Of a DNA stretch of 5,271 nucleotides, positions 1-5,271 are shown piece by piece (the first letter of the stretch is position 1; each line of letters opens with the position of its first letter). A program made the translations under genes and the position numbers. The stretch is from Planctomycetia bacterium (GTDB lineage: Bacteria > Planctomycetota > Phycisphaerae > Phycisphaerales > SM1A02), in the NCBI GenBank assembly GCA_005798965.1, contig SYIB01000067.1, forward strand, positions 1-5,271. The letters are read 5' to 3'. A model generated the notes under the pieces. The model searched no databases, was not told where the DNA came from, and saw only the letters and a program-made list of their open reading frames with translations.

Positions 1-20
1 GCACCAAGCGCGCGCTTCAT
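1..20 (-). CDS. Possible start of a divergent gene (6 codons visible)
   Basis: On the minus strand an ATG at 20-18 opens a frame reading M-K-R-A-L-G to the window edge, a basic start compatible with a signal peptide or any ordinary N-terminus. Five bases before it the minus strand reads AGGGTGA (26-32), a fair Shine-Dalgarno match. If real, it diverges from murJ with only 17 bp between the two start codons. The coding evidence is a start codon plus a ribosome site only, so no function can be given and chance is a serious alternative. Confidence 0.3.
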
Positions 21-37
21 GCCGATCACCCTACCAC

Positions 38-1603
38 ATGGCTGGAACGCTCGAACGAGACTCGCGGACTGTCAGCCTGATGACGATGGTCAGCCGGGTG
101 ACCGGGCTCGTCCGCGAGGCGGCGATGAGCCGGCTGTTCGGCATGAGCGCCATCACCGATGCGTTCTTCTTCGCCTTTCAGCTGCCGAACCTGTTTCGGC
201 GGCTCTTCGGCGAGGGTGCGCTGAGCGCGGCCTTCCTGCCTGAGTACGCGCGCCTGGATCGCGACGACCCCGCATCGGCCCGCGCGTTGTCAGCCATGGT
301 GCTGGGGCGGTTCGCGATGGGCATGACCGTGGTCGCGGGCGCGGGCATCGTCCTGCTCATGGCCGTGGAGGGGCTGCTCGACCGGCCGGATGCCGAGCTT
401 GTCCAGGACCTGATGGCCATCATGCTGCCCTACATGCCGATGGTCTGCCTGGTCGCGCTCGTCGGCGCGGTGCTGCAGGTCCGCGGCATCTTCGCCCCCA
501 CGGCGGCCGCTCCCATCATCCTGAATCTTGGCATGGTCGCCGGCGCGTTCCTCGGCGCCCACTGGCACGGCGTCGACGGCCCGGCCGCCTTCCGCACGAT
601 TGCGTGGGCGGTCCTCGCCGCGGGCATCGTGCAGGTCGCCTGGAGCGCCTGGGCGCTGCGGCGGGCAGGCGCGTGGCCCCACGGCCGTACCGATGCCGCG
701 AGCGCTTCCTTCAGGACGGTGCTCGGGCGTTTCGTCCCCACGGCACTCGGTCTCGGCGTGCTGCAGCTCAACACCTTCGTCGACAGCCTCATCGCGAGCT
801 GGCCATCGGTCGTCGGCCCGACGATCATGGGGTTCGACTATCCGCTCGATGCGGGCGCGCAGACGACGCTGAACTATGCACAGCGGCTCTACGAGTTCCC
901 GCTTGGCGTCTTCGGCATCGCCATCGCGACGGCGATCTTCCCGCGGCTGGCTGCCGCACAGGACGATGCCGCGTTCGGCGACATCCTGCGGCGCGGGGTC
1001 CGCCTCACGCTCTTCATTGGCGTCGGTGCGGGCACCGGCCTCATGCTCGTTGCGGTGCCGCTGACGGCGACCACGTTCCAGGGTGCTGCCTTCACGGCCG
1101 ATGACACCGGGCGCGTCGCGGCAGCGCTCATCGCCTACGCCCCGGCCGTCTGGGCGTACAGCGCCAACCACGTCTTCACGCGGGCCTTCTACTCGCGCGG
1201 GGACATGCGCACGCCGTTGCGCGTGAGCCTCGTGATGGTCGGCCTGAACCTCGCCCTCAACCTCGCCCTGATCTGGACCCCGCTGCGCGAGACCGGTTTG
1301 GCTTGGTCCACGGCCTTCTGTGCGGTGGTGCAATGCGTGGTGCTCGCGAGGATCCTGCGGATCCGCCATGGACAGGGCGTCGACGCCAGCGTGCTGCGCT
1401 CGGCGCTGCGTTCGCTGCTGTGTGCGGGCGTGATGGCGGCGGTGCTGTGGGCGGTCGATCTGGCTGTCGATCTCGGCGACGGCTGGACCGCGCGCGCCAT
1501 CGAACTGGCCGTGCTCACGACGGCTGGCGGGCTTGCGTTCCTCGGTTGCGGCGCCTTGCTGCGCATGCCGGAAATGAAATGGGCGCTCGGCCGTCAGGCC
1601 TGA
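38..1603 (+). CDS. murJ: Lipid II flippase MurJ (MviN family, MOP superfamily)
   Basis: This 521-residue polytopic inner-membrane protein should flip undecaprenyl-linked lipid II from the cytoplasmic to the periplasmic face, supplying transglycosylases for peptidoglycan growth. The N-terminal family signature is clear: SRVTGLVRE at 19-27, TDAFFFAF at 40-47, PNLFRRLFGEG at 50-60. By recalled alignment with E. coli MurJ, the functionally important arginines of the central cavity are kept: R20 (R18), R26 (R24), R54 (R52) and R283 (R270) in NYAQRLYEFPLGVFG; D41 and E59 are kept too. Hydrophobic segments continue to the C-terminus, consistent with the family's 14 helices, and the length is close to E. 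coli (511). The ATG at 38 puts the SR motif two residues later than in E. coli, which supports this start, although no Shine-Dalgarno is visible and the frame is open upstream to the window edge. About 14 extra residues lie before R283. The gene is convergent with the M16 operon; any upstream partner is outside the window. Confidence 0.95.
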   Translation: MAGTLERDSRTVSLMTMVSRVTGLVREAAMSRLFGMSAITDAFFFAFQLPNLFRRLFGEGALSAAFLPEYARLDRDDPASARALSAMVLGRFAMGMTVVAGAGIVLLMAVEGLLDRPDAELVQDLMAIMLPYMPMVCLVALVGAVLQVRGIFAPTAAAPIILNLGMVAGAFLGAHWHGVDGPAAFRTIAWAVLAAGIVQVAWSAWALRRAGAWPHGRTDAASASFRTVLGRFVPTALGLGVLQLNTFVDSLIASWPSVVGPTIMGFDYPLDAGAQTTLNYAQRLYEFPLGVFGIAIATAIFPRLAAAQDDAAFGDILRRGVRLTLFIGVGAGTGLMLVAVPLTATTFQGAAFTADDTGRVAAALIAYAPAVWAYSANHVFTRAFYSRGDMRTPLRVSLVMVGLNLALNLALIWTPLRETGLAWSTAFCAVVQCVVLARILRIRHGQGVDASVLRSALRSLLCAGVMAAVLWAVDLAVDLGDGWTARAIELAVLTTAGGLAFLGCGALLRMPEMKWALGRQA

Positions 1604-1609
1604 GCGCCC
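1571..1609 (-). terminator. Hairpin over the murJ stop codon, probable terminator of the M16 operon
   Basis: GGGCGCTC at 1581-1588 pairs perfectly with GAGCGCCC at 1602-1609. Inside, GGCC (1589-1592) can pair with GGCC (1597-1600) around a GTCA loop with T1601 bulged. The murJ TGA (1601-1603) lies inside the hairpin. Read on the minus strand the stem is followed by ATTTCATTTC (1580-1571), a T-rich tail, giving a plausible intrinsic terminator for the M16 transcript about 40 bp after its stop. On the plus strand no T-run follows, so murJ termination by this element is less likely. The U tract is imperfect. Confidence 0.5.
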
Positions 1610-1624
1610 ATCATGTGCAATTCC

Positions 1625-1639
1625 GCCGGCGGGGCCGGC
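1625..1639. repeat. Small GC hairpin between the convergent genes
   Basis: GCCGGC occurs at 1625-1630 and 1634-1639 with a GGG spacer. Because GCCGGC is self-complementary, the two copies form a 6-bp stem with a 3-nt loop. It lies between the M16 stop (1649) and the larger hairpin at 1581-1609, so minus-strand RNA would meet two hairpins in a row. There is no U tract directly after it. In DNA this GC-rich it may be incidental or may help 3'-end stability. Confidence 0.3.
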
Positions 1640-1648
1640 TGTGCACGT

Positions 1649-3136
1649 TCACTTCATCGGCAGTGGCGCGAGCGTCATTGGATCGCGCAGCGGCAGGTGC
1701 TTGACCGGACCGAGGTCCTTCTCGAGCATCGCCATCGTCGCGCGGCCGCCCTGGTCGCCCTTGGCGATCTCGTCCCACTTCCCGACCACGAGGATCGTGA
1801 CCTTCGAGGGATCGAGGTACTTCTGCGCCATGCGCTGCACATCGGCCGGGGTGACCTTGGCGACCTGATCGCGGAAGGTCGTCCAGTAGCCGTTGGGGCG
1901 CTTGGTCCACTCGTCGTTCATGAAGACGCCGAGGGTCGTATCGCGGCTGCTGAAGGTCTCGGGGAAGGTCTCGATGAACGACTTCTTGGCCGTGTCCAGC
2001 TCCTGCGCCGTGACCGGCGTGCTGCGGATGCGGGCCATTTCCTCGAGCACGAGCTTTGCGGCGAGCGCGCAGGTCGCGTTCTTGCTCTCGAAGCTGGCGC
2101 GCCACTGCCCGGGCCAGAACACCTCGGCCGAGAACTGGCTTCCTGCGCTGTACGCCAGACCTTCGTCCGAACGCACGCGCTGGGTGATGCGGCTCGTGAA
2201 GCCGCCGCCACCAAGGATGTCGTTCATCACCAAGAAGGGGATGTAGTCGGGGTCATCGCGCGTGATCGCCTGCAGGCCGATGATGAACTTGCCCTGCGGG
2301 ATGTCCTTTTCGACGTGGTAGATGCCCGGAACGAGCGACGCTGCCGGCACTGGCGGGTTGGCTTGCTCGGCTCCCGAGGCCCAGCCGGAGAACGTCTTGG
2401 CGAGCTTCTCGAGCATGACCTTGCGGTCGAAGTCGCCGGTGACTGCGATCTTCATATTGCCGGGGTGGAAGATCGATACCGCCATCGCCTTCATGGAGGC
2501 CGCATCGAAACCCTTGAGCCCCGCCTCAGTCATCTGCTGGCCGCGGTAGTGCTCGGTTCCGTAGCTCAAGCGACGCCACTCCGAACCCGAGATCGTCGAG
2601 GCGCTGTCGTTGCGCTTCTTCATCTCGCTCATGGCCTCGGCCACGGCGACCTCGAGCTTCGGCGCATCGAAGCCCGGCGACTTCAGCATGTCGACCAGCA
2701 GCGCAAGGCTCTCGTCGAACGTGCTCGCGAGGCAGTTCAGGCTCGCCGACGAGGACCAATCGCTCGACGAGATGCCGATCTTGGTGGCCAGGAAGTCGAG
2801 GCGCTCGTCGAGATCAGAGGCCTTCATCGATGCCGTGCCGCCCAGGCGCATCTGGCTGGCGGTCATCGCGGCCAAGCCGGACTTGCCGGCTGGATCGAGG
2901 TTGCTGCCGCCCTTGAAGGTGATCACGAGGTTGATCAGCGGGAACTCCTTCGACGGAGCGAGGAAGACCGGCGTGCCGTCCGGCAGCGTCGTGCGGCACT
3001 CCGACGGGCTCGGCGGGTTGAATGCAAGCGGGGGATAGGCGATGTCACCGGGGTGTCGCGGCAGGTCATCGGCCGCAAACGCGAGGCAACCCAGCGCGAG
3101 CGCGCCGATCGACAGGGTGGTGGTCAGGTGCTTCAT
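1649..3136 (-). CDS. Exported M16 family protein, catalytically inactive partner subunit
   Basis: This 495-residue protein has two M16-type halves. A signal peptide covers residues 1 to about 21 (K2, hydrophobic core, AFA before AD), so it is exported. The proline-rich mature start (HPGDIAYPPLAF, 28-39) leads into the N-terminal M16 fold. Where active members read HxxEH after K-S-G-L-A (85-89), this protein has A90-M-T-A93-S94, so both zinc histidines and the catalytic glutamate are gone. The C-terminal M16 domain is well kept: HPGNMKIAVTGDFD at 224-237, then GGGGFTSRITQRVRSDEGLAYS at 309-330 with the Arg/Tyr pair R322 and Y329 that binds substrate backbone in M16B non-catalytic subunits. The final TPADVQRMAQKYLDPSKVTILVVG (429-452) is typical. 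It lies 31 bp after the catalytic M16 gene and is almost certainly its partner. The start is supported by AGGA nine bases upstream. It could alternatively act as a chaperone or binding protein. Family certain; role inferred. Confidence 0.92.
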   Translation of the reverse strand: MKHLTTTLSIGALALGCLAFAADDLPRHPGDIAYPPLAFNPPSPSECRTTLPDGTPVFLAPSKEFPLINLVITFKGGSNLDPAGKSGLAAMTASQMRLGGTASMKASDLDERLDFLATKIGISSSDWSSSASLNCLASTFDESLALLVDMLKSPGFDAPKLEVAVAEAMSEMKKRNDSASTISGSEWRRLSYGTEHYRGQQMTEAGLKGFDAASMKAMAVSIFHPGNMKIAVTGDFDRKVMLEKLAKTFSGWASGAEQANPPVPAASLVPGIYHVEKDIPQGKFIIGLQAITRDDPDYIPFLVMNDILGGGGFTSRITQRVRSDEGLAYSAGSQFSAEVFWPGQWRASFESKNATCALAAKLVLEEMARIRSTPVTAQELDTAKKSFIETFPETFSSRDTTLGVFMNDEWTKRPNGYWTTFRDQVAKVTPADVQRMAQKYLDPSKVTILVVGKWDEIAKGDQGGRATMAMLEKDLGPVKHLPLRDPMTLAPLPMK

Positions 3137-3167
3137 GGTGTGTGGTCCTGGGTGTGGTGTGGTTGGT
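3137..3167 (-). promoter_or_regulatory. A/C-only intercistronic leader with ribosome binding site
   Basis: The 31 bases between the two M16 genes contain no T on the coding strand and only two G, and both G are in the AGGA ribosome site (plus positions 3146-3149), nine bases before the ATG at 3136. The rest is a run of CCA/ACA repeats. Such RNA cannot fold stably on itself, leaving the ribosome site open. No terminator or promoter is visible here, which supports co-transcription of the two genes. Confidence 0.6.
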
Positions 3168-5066
3168 TCACTTCGCGGCCGGGGCTGCGCCCTTTTCGAG
3201 TTCCGCGATGCGGGCGATCATGCGATCCTTCATGAACCCGATGAACGGGCGCATGGCTTCGGGGGCCGCGGCGGCCTGGGCATCGAATTGCGCGATGCCT
3301 TCCTTGAGCTTGGCCAGATCGGTCTCCGCCGCGATCCGCTTGAGGGCCTGCTTGGCCATCGCCTGCATTTGCGGCGGCAGCGCCGCCAGGGCCGGGTCGG
3401 TCGGCTCCTCGGCAGTTGCGCCAGCGGGGGCCACCTTGCGCACATAGGTCGCCACGCTGCGGTTGGTGGCATCGAAGTACTTCTTCGCGACCCGCTGAAT
3501 GTCGGCTGGGGTGACCGCGAGGAGCTTGCCGCTCTCGGTGTTCACCTCACGCCAGTCACCGAGCGATGCGCTCACGCCCAGCTGGAGCATGATGAAGAAG
3601 TTGTTCTGCAGGCGGCGGTACTCGTCGGCAGCGATGCCGTTGCGCACCTTCTGCAGTTCCTGGTCTGCAACCGGTTCGTCCTGCAAGCGCTTGAGCTGGG
3701 CGTACCAGCCATCCTCAAGCTGGCGCGGGGTCGCGCTGCCCTTCACCTCGGCACTGAAGGAGAACGCACCTGCGTACTTGCGCGAGTCCTGACGCGCCCC
3801 AGCGCCCGACGACACGCTCGCTCCCTCGACCATCGACTTGTAGAGGCGACCCGTTCGTCCATTGAGGATCTGCGACATCACCTCGAGGGCGTACGAGTCG
3901 GCGTGCTGGAAGGGCACCGTGTGGTAGCGCACCTCGACCTGCGGCTCGGTCTCGGCCTCGGCGTTCATGCGCATCTCAGCGAGCTGCTTGACCTCGAGCG
4001 TGACCACCGGCGGCGGCGTTGCGCCGCGCTTGAGCCGGCTGAAGTAGCGCTTGAGCATGGGCTTGACCTTGGCGGCGTCGAAGTCGCCGACGATCACGCC
4101 GGTGAGGTTGTTGGGGCAGTAGTAAGTCTGGAAGTACCGCTGCGCCTCGTCCATCGTGTAGCTGTTGAGGTCGCTCGGCCAGCCAATGACCGGCCAGGAG
4201 TAGGGGCTCGAGAGCCAGAACATGGCTTCGAACTGCTCGTCGAAGGTGCCCGTGGGCGTGCTCTCGGTGCGAAGCCGGCGCTCTTCGTGCACCACGTCGC
4301 GCTCCGAGAAGAACTCGCGGAACACGCTGTCGGTCAGGCGGTCCGACTCCATCCAGCACCAGAGCTCCATCTTGTTGCTCGGCACGTTGATGAAGTAGAA
4401 GGTCTGGTCGTAGCTCGTGAACGCGTTCATGCGGCTGCCACCGCCGGCGGTGTAGAGCTGGTCGAACTCATCCTTGACGATGCTGCCCTTGGTCTTCTGC
4501 TCGGCCTCGAGCTTGACGATCTCCGCCTGCGCCGCCTTCATGGCGTCGGTGTCCTTGGCCGGATCCATCGAGCCGAGCTTGGTCTGGAGCGCGTTGATCG
4601 CCTCGGTGTTGGCGCGGCCCTGCTGGGCGTCCATCGAAGCCTTGAGTTCGGCGCGCAGGCGCTTGAGTTCCGGCGTGTCGTTCGCGGGGTTCCACGGGTC
4701 GTCGATCTCGCCGCGGTAGTAGCGCGCGTACTGATCGCCCCAAATCAACTGGTTCATGCGGTCGCGAAGAGCCTTCTGGCCCGTGCGGAACTCCTCGTCC
4801 CGCTTGGGGTCACGCGTGGCGACCGTGTTGGTCCCCTTGAACATCATGTGCTCGAAGAAGTGGCTGATGCCGGTGATGCCGGGGCGTTCGTTCCCGCTGC
4901 CCACCTTGGCCACCCAACCTGCCGAGATCGTGTTCGGCTGGTCGTTGCGCGGCACCAGGAGGAACTCCATGCCGTTATCGAGGGTGAAGACTTCCACGGG
5001 AAGCTGCTGCGCTGCGGCGGCGGCAGAGACGATGAGCGCAAGCGCGCTGCTGATCAGGTGTCGCAT
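3168..5066 (-). CDS. Exported M16 family zinc metallopeptidase, catalytic subunit
   Basis: This is a 632-residue insulinase/processing-peptidase family protein, larger than the roughly 400-500 residues of common M16B proteins. The ATG at 5066 is chosen over an in-frame GTG at 5096 because GGAG lies six bases upstream and a clean signal peptide begins there (R2-H3, hydrophobic core, AAAAA to about residue 19). The inverted zinc motif is H69-F-F-E72-H73; the third ligand is E262, with the conserved E255 seven residues before it (SERDVVHEERR). Residues 82-206 carry an insertion rich in charged, helix-forming sequence, so 188 residues separate H73 and E262 instead of about 76. M16_C begins near 285 (YYCPNNLTGVIVGDFD, 315-330). 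The Arg/Tyr pair of the C-terminal domain is missing (V413 and S420 at the equivalent places by eye). Residues 545-632 form an Ala/Pro linker and helical tail beyond the usual M16 end. It is the first gene of the operon with the inactive M16 partner. It likely cleaves peptides or proteins in the periplasm or envelope; substrate unknown. Confidence 0.94.
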   Translation of the reverse strand: MRHLISSALALIVSAAAAAQQLPVEVFTLDNGMEFLLVPRNDQPNTISAGWVAKVGSGNERPGITGISHFFEHMMFKGTNTVATRDPKRDEEFRTGQKALRDRMNQLIWGDQYARYYRGEIDDPWNPANDTPELKRLRAELKASMDAQQGRANTEAINALQTKLGSMDPAKDTDAMKAAQAEIVKLEAEQKTKGSIVKDEFDQLYTAGGGSRMNAFTSYDQTFYFINVPSNKMELWCWMESDRLTDSVFREFFSERDVVHEERRLRTESTPTGTFDEQFEAMFWLSSPYSWPVIGWPSDLNSYTMDEAQRYFQTYYCPNNLTGVIVGDFDAAKVKPMLKRYFSRLKRGATPPPVVTLEVKQLAEMRMNAEAETEPQVEVRYHTVPFQHADSYALEVMSQILNGRTGRLYKSMVEGASVSSGAGARQDSRKYAGAFSFSAEVKGSATPRQLEDGWYAQLKRLQDEPVADQELQKVRNGIAADEYRRLQNNFFIMLQLGVSASLGDWREVNTESGKLLAVTPADIQRVAKKYFDATNRSVATYVRKVAPAGATAEEPTDPALAALPPQMQAMAKQALKRIAAETDLAKLKEGIAQFDAQAAAAPEAMRPFIGFMKDRMIARIAELEKGAAPAAK

Positions 5067-5072
5067 GAGGTG

Positions 5073-5076
5073 CTCC
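5073..5076 (-). promoter_or_regulatory. Ribosome binding site of the catalytic M16 gene
   Basis: The minus strand reads GGAG here, six bases before the ATG at 5066. This spacing decides the start: the longer reading from GTG at 5096 has no such site and would put ten extra residues, two of them acidic or polar just before the basic end, ahead of the signal peptide. Confidence 0.75.
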
Positions 5077-5094
5077 AAGGATGGCGAACCGGAC

Positions 5095-5100
5095 ACTCTA
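5095..5100 (-). promoter_or_regulatory. Weak -10-like element for the M16 operon
   Basis: The minus strand reads TAGAGT, matching TATAAT at four of six positions, about 30 bp upstream of the ATG at 5066. This would leave a leader of about 20 to 25 nt carrying the GGAG site. No recognisable -35 lies at 17 bp. It is only a positional candidate; the sigma factor of this organism is unknown. Confidence 0.2.
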
Positions 5101-5140
5101 CGCGAGCTGCCGTTGCTGCTGGCTTGGGGCCGTGGGGGGC

Positions 5141-5159
5141 GATGCGCATCAATTGACGC
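5141..5159. promoter_or_regulatory. Overlapping palindromes in the divergent intergenic region
   Basis: GATGCGCATC (5141-5150) is a perfect 10-bp palindrome and TCAATTGA (5149-5156) a perfect 8-bp one overlapping it by two bases. The second extends to GCATCAATTGACGC (5146-5159) with one mismatched pair. They lie about midway between the divergent starts at 5066 and 5212, where a regulator controlling either gene could bind. No known operator is recognised. Confidence 0.3.
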
Positions 5160-5177
5160 CGAGTGGCGATCCCGACC

Positions 5178-5203
5178 TTGTCCAACCCCGCGCCCGGTCT
5201 AAT
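5178..5203 (+). promoter_or_regulatory. Possible promoter for the gene starting at 5212
   Basis: TCTAAT at 5198-5203 matches the TATAAT -10 consensus at five of six positions. TTGTCC at 5178-5183 is a partial -35, but the 14-bp spacer is short, so the -35 assignment is weak. Transcription starting about seven bases after the -10 would begin at about 5210, almost on the ATG, and no Shine-Dalgarno is seen, so the mRNA could be leaderless. Confidence 0.35.
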
Positions 5204-5211
5204 CTTGCGCC

Positions 5212-5271
5212 ATGAGCCCACGAACATTGTGTGCTGGCGTTATCGCCACCATGATGGCTTGCCTGCCGGCA
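5212..5271 (+). CDS. N-terminus of an exported protein, cut by the window end
   Basis: Twenty codons are visible, reading MSPRTLCAGVIATMMACLPA. The single basic residue R4 followed by an uninterrupted hydrophobic stretch looks like the start of a Sec signal peptide. C17 lies near its end, but the residues before it (M-M-A) are a poor lipobox, so a lipoprotein is possible rather than supported. The gene runs divergently from the M16 operon with 145 bp between starts. No Shine-Dalgarno precedes the ATG; a -10-like TCTAAT lies eight bases upstream. The function cannot be told from this fragment. Confidence 0.55.
   Translation, partial: MSPRTLCAGVIATMMACLPA

Noticed and set aside
1247..1270. Tandem 12-bp repeat (AACCTCGCCCT twice) in murJ
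   Set aside because: It encodes NLALNLAL, which fits the family's usual Asn-Leu-rich helix pattern, so it reflects protein sequence and codon bias rather than a DNA-level repeat.
1350..1364. Two GGATCC sites three bases apart, forming a possible hairpin in murJ
   Set aside because: They encode Arg-Ile-Leu-Arg-Ile within a continuous conserved frame; chance codon arrangement with no sign of function.
290..1369. A 359-codon minus-strand open frame inside murJ
   Set aside because: Antisense shadow; translation is almost all Arg, Asp, Glu, Gln, His and Gly, unlike a natural protein, and murJ is certain.
1649..3136. The loss of HxxEH in the downstream M16 protein as a sign of a decaying pseudogene
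   Set aside because: The frame is intact over 495 codons, the signal peptide, Arg/Tyr motif and C-terminal domain are well kept, and inactive partner subunits are a normal part of this family.
1613..3235. A 540-codon open frame on the plus strand, opposite the inactive M16 gene
   Set aside because: Same type of antisense shadow; low-complexity Arg/His/Leu-rich translation, no recognisable fold, and it overlaps a well-supported gene completely.
5064..5096. Longer reading of the catalytic M16 gene from GTG at 5096
   Set aside because: It would add ten residues before the signal peptide and lacks a ribosome site; ATG at 5066 has GGAG six bases upstream and starts directly with the basic end of the signal peptide.
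3042..5156. A 704-codon open frame on the plus strand, opposite the catalytic M16 gene
   Set aside because: It is an antisense shadow in GC-rich DNA. Its translation is dominated by His, Arg, Leu, Val and Glu with no domain, whereas the minus strand encodes clear M16 motifs and a signal peptide.

Overview
The window is high-GC bacterial DNA holding three complete or nearly complete genes, all ordinary single-copy chromosomal types. No mobile element, CRISPR array, tRNA or rRNA was seen. A lipid II flippase, exported M16 proteins of this type and Sec-type signal peptides point to a diderm-type bacterium. The pairing of an insertion-bearing M16 peptidase with an inactive partner, whose mature N-terminus is of the 'HP..I.YPPL.F.PP' kind, resembles proteins I associate with Planctomycetota (perhaps Phycisphaerae) and some Acidobacteria. 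That placement is an inference; the sequence contains no taxonomic marker.

Layout: (1) 1-37 is the left edge, with a possible start of a divergent minus-strand gene at 20. (2) 38-1603, plus strand, is murJ, the lipid II flippase of peptidoglycan synthesis. (3) 1604-1648 is a short convergent intergenic stretch. A strong hairpin spans the murJ stop codon and has a T-rich tail on the minus strand, so it probably serves as terminator for the minus-strand operon. (4) 1649-3136 and 3168-5066, both minus strand, are two exported M16 (insulinase/processing peptidase) family proteins in a two-gene operon. The promoter-proximal gene (3168-5066) keeps the zinc site HxxEH plus the distal Glu. The second gene has lost the zinc site but keeps the substrate-binding Arg/Tyr pair, which the first lacks. 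(5) 5067-5211 is a divergent intergenic region with palindromes and a possible promoter. (6) 5212-5271, plus strand, is the first 20 codons of an exported protein cut by the window end.

The two M16 proteins most likely form one heteromeric periplasmic or cell-envelope protease, each subunit supplying what the other lacks, as in known M16B heterodimers. The murJ gene is convergent with this operon and nothing links it functionally. I found no convincing evidence of a wholly new system. The most interesting points are the complementary split active site, the roughly 110-residue insertion inside the catalytic domain, the C-terminal helical tail of the active subunit, and the U-free intercistronic leader.
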